This document shows, one piece after another, positions 28,501-35,746 of a DNA stretch of 64,000 bases. The translations under genes were made by a program, and so were the position numbers. This stretch comes from Streptomyces spectabilis. GTDB taxonomy: Bacteria > Actinomycetota > Actinomycetes > Streptomycetales > Streptomycetaceae. The notes below the pieces were generated by a model. That model made no database searches. It was given only the letters and a program-made list of their open reading frames with translations, and had not been told where the DNA came from. The DNA lies in NCBI RefSeq assembly GCF_008704795.1, contig NZ_CP023690.1, forward strand, positions 7,822,501 through 7,886,500, written 5' to 3'. Each line of letters begins with the position of its first letter. Within the stretch, counting starts at the first letter, position 1.

Positions 28501-29257
28501 ACTCCGGCCCGTCGTTCACCCCGCGGGGGTGAAGGACCGGCGCAGCGGTGAGCACTGGGCGGGACGCCTCTACATGCGAGAGATCTCGCTGCGCTGCGAC
28601 CGGTACCTGGTGAACACCAGGATCACGCCCAATCAGCTGACCTACCTGATGACCGTCGCGGGCGTGCTCGCGGCCCCGGCCCTCCTCGTGCCGGGCATCG
28701 CGGGCGCCGTGCTCGGCGTCGTCGCGGTGCAGCTGTATCTGCTGCTCGACTGCGTCGACGGCGAGATCGCCCGCTGGCGCAAGCAGTACTCGATGTCCGG
28801 CGTGTACCTGGACCGGGTCGGCGCCTATCTGTGCGACGCCGCGGTCCTGGTCGGCTTCGGCCTGCGCGCCGCCGACCTGTGGGGCTCGGGGCGGATCGAC
28901 TGGCTGTGGGCCTTCCTCGGCACCCTCGCCGCGCTCGGGGCCATCCTGATCAAGGCCGAGACCGACCTCGTGGGCGTCGCCAGGCACCAGCAGGGGCTGC
29001 CGCCCGTGCAGGAGTCGGCCTCCGTGCCGCGCGCCTCCGGCGTGGCGCTCGCCCGCAAGGCCGCCGCCGCGCTGAAGTTCCACCGGCTGATCCTCGGCAT
29101 CGAGGCGTCCCTGCTGATCCTGGTCCTGGCGATCGTGGACTCGGCCCGGGGCGACCTCTTCTTCTCCCGCCTCGGCGTCGCCGTACTGGCCGGGATCGCG
29201 CTCCTGCAGACGCTGCTGCACCTGGTGTCCATCCTCGCCTCGAGCAGGCTGAAGTGA
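28478..29257 (+). CDS. CDP-alcohol phosphotransferase with altered catalytic motif
   Basis: A 259-aa membrane protein with about six helices. The family motif reads DCVDGEIAR, eight residues, GVYLDRVGA. The first three Asp are present, but the fourth, the proposed catalytic base, is Ala; an Asp occurs four residues later (YLCD). VNTRITPNQLTYLM precedes it, as in DIPPS-like proteins. The ATG lies 23 nt inside the upstream gene. The protein may be a variant enzyme, may use another base, or may be a partner of the intact transferase at 24900-26699. Confidence 0.8.
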   Translation: MPRPSVAELRPVVHPAGVKDRRSGEHWAGRLYMREISLRCDRYLVNTRITPNQLTYLMTVAGVLAAPALLVPGIAGAVLGVVAVQLYLLLDCVDGEIARWRKQYSMSGVYLDRVGAYLCDAAVLVGFGLRAADLWGSGRIDWLWAFLGTLAALGAILIKAETDLVGVARHQQGLPPVQESASVPRASGVALARKAAAALKFHRLILGIEASLLILVLAIVDSARGDLFFSRLGVAVLAGIALLQTLLHLVSILASSRLK

Positions 29258-30147
29258 GCACTCCGGTACAGCAGCCGAAGGTCGGCGCGGTCATCATCAC
29301 CATGGGCAACCGCCCGCAGGAGCTGCGGGCGCTGCTCGACTCCGTCGCCAAGCAGGACGGCGACCCGGTCGAGGTCGTGGTCGTCGGCAACGGCGCCCCC
29401 GTGCCCGACGTCCCGCCGGGCGTACGCACCATAGAACTGCCCGAGAACCTGGGCATCCCCGGCGGGCGCAACGTCGGCATCGAGGCCTTCGGGCCCGGTG
29501 GCACCGACGTCGACATCCTGCTGTTCCTCGACGACGACGGCCTCCTGGCGCACACCGACACCGCTCGGCTGTGCCGCGAGGCCTTCGCCGCCGACCCGGC
29601 TCTCGGGATTATCAGCTTCCGCATCGCCGACCCGGACACGGGCGTCACCCAGCGCCGGCACGTGCCGCGGCTTCGCGCCTCCGACCCGATGCGCTCCTCG
29701 CGCGTGACGACGTTCCTCGGCGGCGCCAACGCCGTCCGCACCAAGGTCCTGGAGCAGGTCGGCGGCCTGCCGGACGAATTCTTCTACGCCCACGAGGAGA
29801 CCGACCTCGCCTGGCGGGCCCTGAACGCGGGCTGGATGATCGACTACCGCGCCGACATGGTCCTGTACCACCCGACCACGGCGCCCTCCCGGCACGCGGT
29901 CTACCACCGCATGGTGGCCCGCAACCGCGTCTGGCTCGCCCGCCGCAACCTGCCCGCGCTCCTGGTCCCCGTATATCTGGGCGTATGGCTGCTCCTGACC
30001 CTGGCCCGGCGCCCCTCGCGGCCCGCCCTGAAGGCCTGGTTCGGCGGCTTCAAGGAGGGCTGGACCAGCCCCTGCGGACCCCGCAGGCCCATGAGCTGGC
30101 GCACGGTGTGGCGCCTGACTCGACTGGGCCGCCCTCCTGTCATCTGA
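29254..30147 (+). CDS. Glycosyltransferase family 2
   Basis: A 297-aa GT-A glycosyltransferase. VGAVIITMGNRPQELRALLDS (~10-30) is the nucleotide-sugar start. LLFLDDDG (~92) gives the DxD metal motif. GGANAVRTKVLEQVGGLPDEFFYAHEETDLAWR (~165-195) is the acceptor/catalytic block with ED-type residues, typical of rhamnosyl- or galactofuranosyl-like GT2s. The C-terminal ~60 residues contain one hydrophobic stretch (LLVPVYLGVWLLLTLA) and a basic tail, suggesting membrane association. GTGA overlaps the preceding stop. The sugar donor is unknown. Confidence 0.88.
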   Translation: MSTPVQQPKVGAVIITMGNRPQELRALLDSVAKQDGDPVEVVVVGNGAPVPDVPPGVRTIELPENLGIPGGRNVGIEAFGPGGTDVDILLFLDDDGLLAHTDTARLCREAFAADPALGIISFRIADPDTGVTQRRHVPRLRASDPMRSSRVTTFLGGANAVRTKVLEQVGGLPDEFFYAHEETDLAWRALNAGWMIDYRADMVLYHPTTAPSRHAVYHRMVARNRVWLARRNLPALLVPVYLGVWLLLTLARRPSRPALKAWFGGFKEGWTSPCGPRRPMSWRTVWRLTRLGRPPVI

Positions 30148-30263
30148 CAAGCTCTGGTCTGAGACCATTCGGGCCGTATCCCGGTCCCTGGCCCGGCCTC
30201 CGCCCGATCTGGCCCACGCCTACGCCCGACCGGCCGCGCATCTGAAGACGAAAGTTTCCACTC

Positions 30264-31193
30264 GTGAGTGAGACAACGCAGGACGGTGGCGTCGCGGTGA
30301 CCGCGCCACCGTCGCCCGACGACGGGCTTTCCCCGGCCGAGCTCGCGGCCAAGTACGGTCTGTCCGTCAGCGGTGCCCGTCCGGGCCTCATGGAGTACGT
30401 CCGCCAGCTCTGGGGGCGGCGCCACTTCATCATCGCCTTCTCGCAGGCGAAGCTGACCGCCCAGTACAGCCAGGCCAAGCTCGGCCAGCTGTGGCAGGTC
30501 GCGACCCCGCTCCTGAACGCGCTCGTCTACTTCCTCATCTTCGGCCTGATCCTCAAGGCCGACCGCGGCATGTCGCGGGAGGTGTACATCCCGTTCCTGG
30601 TCACGGGCGTGTTCGTGTTCACCTTCACGCAGAGCTCGGTGATGGCGGGCGTGCGGGCGATCTCGGGCAACCTCGGCCTGGTGCGCGCGCTGCACTTCCC
30701 GCGCGCCTCGCTGCCCATCTCCTTCTCGCTCCAGCAGCTCCAGCAGCTGCTGTTCTCGATGATCGTGCTGTTCGTGGTCGCCATCGGCTTCGGCAGCTAC
30801 CCGCGGCTCTCCTGGCTCCTGATCGTCCCGGTCCTCGCCCTGCAGTTCCTGTTCAACACGGGGCTCGCCCTGGTCATGGCCCGGCTCGGCAGCAAGACGC
30901 CGGACCTGGCCCAGCTGATGCCGTTCGTGATGCGGACGTGGATGTACGCGTCCGGCGTGATGTTCTCCATCCCGGTGATGCTGAAGGACAAGCCCGCCTG
31001 GATCGCCGACATCCTCCAGTGGAACCCGGCGGCCATCTTCATGGACCTGATGCGTTTCGCGCTCATCGACGGCTACGGCTCGGAGAACCTGCCCCCGCAC
31101 GTCTGGGCGGTCGCGCTCGGCTGGTCCGTGCTCGTCGCCGCGGGCGGCTTCGTCTACTTCTGGAAGGCAGAGGAGCGGTACGGCCGTGGCTGA
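30264..31193 (+). CDS. ABC-2 polysaccharide/teichoic-acid export permease (Wzm/TagG-like)
   Basis: A 309-aa permease with about six membrane segments in an ABC-2 arrangement. The cytoplasmic N-terminus has LMEYVRQLWGRRHFIIAFSQAKLTAQYSQAKLGQLW, the amphipathic entry segment of Wzm/TagG. The region RLGSKTPDLAQLMPFVMRTWMYASGVMFS is typical of the family. GTG 30264 follows a 116-nt gap after the GT2 gene. It overlaps the ATPase gene by 8 nt, and together they form a glycan exporter, probably for the product of this island. Confidence 0.9.
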   Translation: MSETTQDGGVAVTAPPSPDDGLSPAELAAKYGLSVSGARPGLMEYVRQLWGRRHFIIAFSQAKLTAQYSQAKLGQLWQVATPLLNALVYFLIFGLILKADRGMSREVYIPFLVTGVFVFTFTQSSVMAGVRAISGNLGLVRALHFPRASLPISFSLQQLQQLLFSMIVLFVVAIGFGSYPRLSWLLIVPVLALQFLFNTGLALVMARLGSKTPDLAQLMPFVMRTWMYASGVMFSIPVMLKDKPAWIADILQWNPAAIFMDLMRFALIDGYGSENLPPHVWAVALGWSVLVAAGGFVYFWKAEERYGRG

Positions 31194-31968
31194 CGACAAG
31201 GGCGCCCTGACGCGCCTCCCCACTGTGATCGCGGATGAGCTGCACATCGTGTACCGGGTGAATGGCGGGAAGACGGGCAGGGGCAGTGCGACGGCGGCGT
31301 TGAGCCGGATCATCCGGCGGGGTGAGTCGCCGGGGGTGCGGAAGGTGCACGCGGTGCGCGGGGTGAGTTTCACCGCGTACCGGGGTGAGGCGATCGGGCT
31401 TATCGGGTCGAACGGGTCGGGCAAGTCGACGCTGCTGCGGGCGATCGCGGGTCTGCTGCCCGCGGAGCGGGGCAAGGTCTACACCGACGGCCAGCCCTCT
31501 CTGCTCGGGGTGAACGCGGCGCTGATGAACGATCTGACGGGTGAGCGCAATGTGATCCTGGGCGGTCTGGCGATGGGGATGAGCCGGGAGCAGGTCAAGG
31601 AGCGCTACCAGGACATCGTGGACTTCTCGGGGATCAATGAGAAGGGTGACTTCATCACGCTGCCGATGCGGACGTACTCCTCGGGCATGGCGGCGCGGCT
31701 GCGGTTCTCCATCGCGGCGGCCAAGGACCACGACGTCCTGATGATCGACGAGGCCCTGGCCACGGGCGACCGCAAGTTCCAGAAGCGCTCCGAGGCCCGC
31801 ATCCGCGAGCTGCGCAAGGAGGCGGGCACGGTCTTCCTGGTCAGCCACAACAACAAGTCGATCCGTGACACCTGCGACCGGGTCCTGTGGCTGGAGCGCG
31901 GCGAGCTGCGCATGGACGGGCCCACCGACGAGGTCATCAAGGAGTACGAGAAGTTCACCGGTAAGTAG
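31186..31968 (+). CDS. ABC-transporter ATPase for glycan export (Wzt/TagH-like)
   Basis: A 260-aa ATPase. Walker A is GSNGSGKST (~69), the signature YSSGMAARL (~165) and Walker B VLMIDEALATGD (~185), the last being typical of Wzt/TagH exporters. There is no extra C-terminal carbohydrate-binding domain, so it is the short TagH-like form. Codon choice is odd: from ~31250 to ~31690 third positions are mostly G or T (GGG, GTG, GCG, CGG), then revert to C-ending codons like the neighbours. This suggests recombination or a different origin for the first two thirds. A terminator hairpin follows at 32004. Confidence 0.9.
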   Translation: MADDKGALTRLPTVIADELHIVYRVNGGKTGRGSATAALSRIIRRGESPGVRKVHAVRGVSFTAYRGEAIGLIGSNGSGKSTLLRAIAGLLPAERGKVYTDGQPSLLGVNAALMNDLTGERNVILGGLAMGMSREQVKERYQDIVDFSGINEKGDFITLPMRTYSSGMAARLRFSIAAAKDHDVLMIDEALATGDRKFQKRSEARIRELRKEAGTVFLVSHNNKSIRDTCDRVLWLERGELRMDGPTDEVIKEYEKFTGK

Positions 31969-32003
31969 CCGGACGGCCGCCGTCTGGTCGCGGCCGAATG
32001 GAG

Positions 32004-32036
32004 CAGGGCCCCGCCGGAGACCCCGGCCGGGCCCTG
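32004..32036 (+). terminator. Hairpin terminator after the glycopolymer island
   Basis: 14-bp arms (32004-32017 and 32023-32036, one C/C mismatch) enclose the loop AGACC, and ACTCGTTTT follows. It separates the exporter operon from the hopanoid operon. Confidence 0.8.
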
Positions 32037-32240
32037 ACTCGTTTTCAGACACCACACTTCCCTCAAGTCACAGGAGTTCAGGGAAGATTGAAGCCAATCG
32101 GTGCGTTCTTGTGATGTGCGGAACACCCCGACGAAGCGCTGTCCGTTGTACAACGTAAGCTGTACCGGTGCTGATTCGCGGCAAGTGGGGCGATATCGCT
32201 CCCTGGCTGGGCGCGGGGCACGCTGCGCCGCCGGGCGGCC

Positions 32241-32269
32241 TTGGCGGCGTGTCCGAAATAGGATGTATT
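32241..32269 (+). promoter_or_regulatory. Possible hpnC promoter
   Basis: TTGGCG, a 17-nt spacer and TGTATT fit a vegetative promoter that would start transcription about 28 nt before hpnC. TAGGAT just inside the spacer is an alternative -10 without a good -35. Confidence 0.35.
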
Positions 32270-32303
32270 GGGTCGGCAGTGTAGAACGGGAGATGTGACG
32301 GCA

Positions 32304-33206
32304 ATGGCTACGGACGATCTCCAGCTACGCGATGCGTCCGCCGTCCTCGCCAAAGCCGCGGACGAGAACTTTCCCGTGGCCCCGTTCTTCCTCCCGCGCG
32401 CCTGGCGCGAGGACCTCATGGCCGTGTACGGCTTCGCACGCCTGGTCGACGACATCGGCGACTCGGACCTGGCCCGCGGCGCCGCCCACGCCCGCTACCT
32501 GGGCGCGGACCCCGAGGCCGCGGGCGACCCGCTCGCCCTCCTGGACGCCTTCGAGGCCGATCTGCGCAAGGTCTTCGCCCCCGGCCCCGAGCCGGGCCAC
32601 CCCCTGCTGCGCGCCCTCGGGCCCACCGTGCGGCGCGGCGGCCTCACCCCCGAGCCCTTCCTCGGCCTGATCGCCGCCAACCGCCAGGACCAGCTCGTCA
32701 AGCGCTACGAGACGTACGACGACCTCGTCGCCTACTGCGAACTGTCGGCGAACCCCGTCGGCCGTCTGGTGCTCGCCATCACCGGCACCGCGACACCCGA
32801 GCGGATCCGGCTCTCGGACTCCGTCTGCACCGCGCTCCAGCTCGTGGAGCACCTCCAGGACGTGCGCGAGGACCTCGGGCGCGACCGCATCTATCTGCCC
32901 GCCGAGGACATGAAGCGCTTTCACGTACAGGAACGGGATCTGGCCGCTCCTACCGCAGGCGCGTCGGTGCGCGCACTGGTTGCATTCGAAGCGGAACGCG
33001 CCCACCGCCTCCTGAATGAAGGCACCCCCCTGGTGGGTAGCGTCCACGGCAGGCTGAAGCTGCTGCTGGCAGGGTTCGTGGCAGGGGGGAGGGCGGCCGT
33101 CTCCGCGATCGCCGCCGCTGGATACGACGTACTTCCAAGGCCGCCGAAGCCCACGAAACCGCGTTTGCTGCGCGAGGTGGGTGCGGTTCTGCGAGGAGAG
33201 GGGTGA
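32304..33206 (+). CDS. hpnC: Hydroxysqualene synthase HpnC
   Basis: A 300-aa trans-isoprenyl synthase of the squalene/phytoene synthase fold. DDIGD (~48) and QDVREDLGRDRIYLP (~192) are the two Asp-rich, Mg-diphosphate motifs. HpnC converts presqualene diphosphate to hydroxysqualene in the bacterial HpnCDE route. ATG 32304 follows GGGAG by 11 nt; GTG 32295 is in frame but only 2 nt from that site. It is the first gene of a long same-strand operon, and its stop overlaps the hpnD start in GTGA. The order with hpnD and hpnE makes the assignment strong over phytoene synthase. Confidence 0.92.
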   Translation: MATDDLQLRDASAVLAKAADENFPVAPFFLPRAWREDLMAVYGFARLVDDIGDSDLARGAAHARYLGADPEAAGDPLALLDAFEADLRKVFAPGPEPGHPLLRALGPTVRRGGLTPEPFLGLIAANRQDQLVKRYETYDDLVAYCELSANPVGRLVLAITGTATPERIRLSDSVCTALQLVEHLQDVREDLGRDRIYLPAEDMKRFHVQERDLAAPTAGASVRALVAFEAERAHRLLNEGTPLVGSVHGRLKLLLAGFVAGGRAAVSAIAAAGYDVLPRPPKPTKPRLLREVGAVLRGEG

Positions 33207-34153
33207 GCCGGACCGTGGAGTCAGAACCTCGCGTGTCCGCACCGGTACTCGCCGCATACAGCTATTGCGAGGCCGTGACCGGGCAGCAGGCACGTAATTT
33301 CGCGTACGGCATCAGGTTGCTGCCGACGCCGAAGCGGCGCGCGATGTCCGCGCTCTACGCGTTCTCGCGGCGCGTGGACGACATCGGGGACGGCGCGCTC
33401 GCGCCGGACGTCAAGAAGACCCGGCTCGACGAGACGCGGAGCCTGCTCGGCCGCATCCACGACGGCTCGGTGGAGGAGGACGACACCGACCCCGTGGCCG
33501 TGGCGCTCAGCCATGCCGCGCTCCACTTCCCGATCCCGCTCGGCGGCCTCGACGAGCTGATCGACGGCGTCCTGATGGACGTGCGCGGCGAGTCGTACGA
33601 GACCTGGGAGGACCTCAAGGTCTACTGCCGGTGCGTGGCCGGGGCCATCGGACGGCTCTCGCTCGGCGTGTTCGGTACGGAGCCGGGGGCGCCGAACGCG
33701 GAGCGCGCGCCGGAGTACGCCGACACGCTCGGGCTCGCGCTGCAACTCACCAACATCCTCAGGGACGTTCGCGAGGACGCCCTGGAGGGCCGGACCTATC
33801 TGCCGGCCGACGACCTCGCCAAATTCGGCTGCTCCGCCGGGTTCGCCAGACCGGAGCCGCCGGCCGGGTCCGACTTCGCGGGCCTCGTCCACTTCGAAGT
33901 GCGCCGCGCCCGCGCGCTGTTCGCCGAGGGCTACCGTCTCCTGCCCCTCCTCGACCGGCGCAGCGGCGCCTGCGTGGCGGCGATGGCGGGCATCTACCGC
34001 CGACTGCTCGACCGCATCGAGCGGGAACCGGAAGCGGTCCTTCGGGGCCGCGTTTCCTTGCCCGGCCGCGAGAAGGCGTATGTCGCCGTGCGCGGTCTGT
34101 CCGGCCTCGACGCGCGCCATGTCGCACGCCAGGCCGTCAGGAGGCGTACGTGA
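33203..34153 (+). CDS. hpnD: Presqualene diphosphate synthase HpnD
   Basis: A 316-aa squalene/phytoene synthase-family enzyme that joins two farnesyl diphosphates into presqualene diphosphate. SRRVDDIGDG (~57) and LTNILRDVREDALEGRTYLP (~185) are the Asp-rich motifs. The region between has YCRCVAGAIGRLSLGVFG, typical of HpnD. It overlaps hpnC by GTGA at its start and a 35-codon ORF by GTGA at its end. Role assignment versus HpnC rests on family features and gene order. Confidence 0.92.
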   Translation: MSRTVESEPRVSAPVLAAYSYCEAVTGQQARNFAYGIRLLPTPKRRAMSALYAFSRRVDDIGDGALAPDVKKTRLDETRSLLGRIHDGSVEEDDTDPVAVALSHAALHFPIPLGGLDELIDGVLMDVRGESYETWEDLKVYCRCVAGAIGRLSLGVFGTEPGAPNAERAPEYADTLGLALQLTNILRDVREDALEGRTYLPADDLAKFGCSAGFARPEPPAGSDFAGLVHFEVRRARALFAEGYRLLPLLDRRSGACVAAMAGIYRRLLDRIEREPEAVLRGRVSLPGREKAYVAVRGLSGLDARHVARQAVRRRT

Positions 34154-34257
34154 CGCGCGACCGCGGGACCGGTGGCACCGGTCATCGCAACCGGCGGGCA
34201 ACCCTCCGCATGACCTTGGCGTCCCAGACTGCAACCGCCGAAAGGGAGGACGCATGA
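34150..34257 (+). CDS. 35-aa micro-protein between hpnD and hpnE (DUF6380-like)
   Basis: GTG 34150 shares GTGA with the hpnD stop, and its own TGA shares ATGA with the hpnE start, so it is exactly wedged in the translation relay. The peptide is basic at the N-terminus (VTRDRGTGGTGHRNRR), followed by ATLRMTLASQTATAEREDA. The ATLR..ASxTATA pattern matches my memory of DUF6380 peptides seen in Streptomyces; I recall a small gene at the same place in S. coelicolor. No membrane helix is seen. It may be a real peptide or a coupling ORF keeping ribosomes moving to hpnE. Confidence 0.6.
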   Translation: MTRDRGTGGTGHRNRRATLRMTLASQTATAEREDA

Positions 34258-35690
34258 GGCACGACGACAGCCGGCCCCGAACAGGCGGTGACGCGGACGC
34301 GGACCGCCCGGCCGGAGCGCTCGGCGGGCGCCCGGGGACATCAGCCGTCGTCGTCGGCGGCGGACTCGCCGGGATCACCAGCGCCCTCGCCCTCGCCGAC
34401 GCGGGACTCGACGTCACGCTGCTCGAAGGGCGCCCCCGGCTCGGCGGGCTCGCCTTCTCCTTCCAGCGCGGCGAGCTGACGGTCGACAACGGCCAGCACG
34501 TCTATCTGCGCTGCTGCACCGCCTACCGCTGGTTCCTGGACCGCGTCGAGGGCGCGCACCTCGCACCGCTGCAGGAGCGGCTCGACGTACCCGTGCTCGA
34601 CGCCGAGCGGAACCGCCTCGGACGGCTGCGGCGCACCGCGCTGCCCGTGCCGCTGCACCTGGCCGCGAGCCTCGCCACCTATCCGCATCTGTCGCTCGCC
34701 GAGCGCGCCCAGGTGGGCCGCGCGGCGCTCGCCCTCAAGGGACTCGACCCCGCCGATCCGGCGCTCGACAGCCAGGACTTCGGCAGCTGGCTGGCGGCGC
34801 ACGGTCAGTCGCCGCGCGCCATCGAGGCCCTGTGGGACCTCGTCGGCGTGGCCACCCTGAACGCCGTCGCGGGAGATGCCTCCCTCGGCCTCGCCGCGAT
34901 GGTCTTCAAGACCGGGCTGCTCTCGGACCCGGGCGCCGCCGACATCGGCTGGGCACGGGTGCCCCTCGGTGAACTCCATGACCGCCTGGCCCGCAAGGCG
35001 CTCGACTCCGCGGGCGTGCGTACCGAACTGCGAACACGTGTCACCTCCATCTCGCCTACTAAGAACGGTGGTTGGCGCGTGGAGGTTCCCGGCGAGCGCA
35101 TCGAGGCCGATACCGTCGTGCTCGCCGTGCCCCAGGCCGAGACCCACGACCTGCTCCCGGAGGGCGCCCTCGACGACCCGGACCGGCTGCTCGGCATCGA
35201 CACCGCGCCGATCCTCAACGTCCACGTGGTGTACGACCGCAAGGTCCTCAAGCGGCCCTTCTTCGCCGCGCTCGGCACGCCCGTCCAGTGGGTCTTCGAC
35301 CGGACGGAGGCCTCCGGCCTTCGCGACGGCCAGTACCTGGCGCTGTCCCAGTCGGTGGCCCAGGACGAGATCGACGCCCCCGTGGCGGCGCTCAGGGAGC
35401 GCTATCTGCCGGAACTCGAGCGCCTGCTGCCCGCCGCGCACGGCGCACAGGTCCTGGACTTCTTCGTGACCCGGGAGCGCACGGCGACGTTCGCGCCGAC
35501 TCCGGGCGTCGGCCGCTTGCGACCGGGCGCGCACACCAAGGCGCGCGGGCTCTATCTGGCCGGCGCGTGGACCGCCACCGGCTGGCCCGCGACGATGGAA
35601 AGCGCTGTTCGCAGCGGTATCAGCGCCGCGAGGGCGGCGCTGACCGCGCTCGACCGCCCGCGCGACCACCTCTTCGAGGAGGCGGCGTGA
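34254..35690 (+). CDS. hpnE: Hydroxysqualene dehydroxylase HpnE
   Basis: A 478-aa FAD-dependent amine-oxidase/phytoene-desaturase-like enzyme that reduces hydroxysqualene to squalene. The N-terminus is a ~28-residue charged tail, then AVVVGGGLAGITSALALADAG with downstream Glu in LLEGRPRLGGLAFSF, the FAD-binding fold. The C-terminus LYLAGAWTATGWPATMESAVRSG contacts FAD and is typical of the family. ATG 34254 overlaps the micro-ORF stop. GTG 35687, at the stop, could be a longer start of the next gene. Confidence 0.92.
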   Translation: MRHDDSRPRTGGDADADRPAGALGGRPGTSAVVVGGGLAGITSALALADAGLDVTLLEGRPRLGGLAFSFQRGELTVDNGQHVYLRCCTAYRWFLDRVEGAHLAPLQERLDVPVLDAERNRLGRLRRTALPVPLHLAASLATYPHLSLAERAQVGRAALALKGLDPADPALDSQDFGSWLAAHGQSPRAIEALWDLVGVATLNAVAGDASLGLAAMVFKTGLLSDPGAADIGWARVPLGELHDRLARKALDSAGVRTELRTRVTSISPTKNGGWRVEVPGERIEADTVVLAVPQAETHDLLPEGALDDPDRLLGIDTAPILNVHVVYDRKVLKRPFFAALGTPVQWVFDRTEASGLRDGQYLALSQSVAQDEIDAPVAALRERYLPELERLLPAAHGAQVLDFFVTRERTATFAPTPGVGRLRPGAHTKARGLYLAGAWTATGWPATMESAVRSGISAARAALTALDRPRDHLFEEAA

Positions 35691-35746
35691 CGCTCGACCT
35701 TCTGGGGCCGTCCCAGAAACCCCGCACCGGAACCAGAGGAGAGACT

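Larger units (their letters stand above)
31969..32303 (+). promoter_or_regulatory. 335-nt hpn upstream region with two palindromes
   Basis: After the terminator the region holds a perfect 12-bp palindrome CGTTGTACAACG (32144-32155) and a GCGATATCGC palindrome (32190-32199, extendable to 32187-32202 with one G/T pair). GGAAC (32120-32124) lies 19 nt before the CGTT that begins the first palindrome, resembling an ECF-sigma promoter with a long spacer. No gene is seen. Both palindromes are candidate operators for the hopanoid operon. Confidence 0.4.

Noticed and set aside
32304..34153. HpnC/HpnD as carotenoid phytoene synthases
   Set aside because: Two adjacent synthases followed by HpnE, shc, hpnG and hpnH define the hopanoid route; no crtI or lycopene cyclase gene is present.
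34080..34253. Longer start for hpnE inside hpnD
   Set aside because: Those codons are an out-of-frame reading of hpnD and the micro-ORF; ATG 34254 begins a normal HpnE with its FAD fold.
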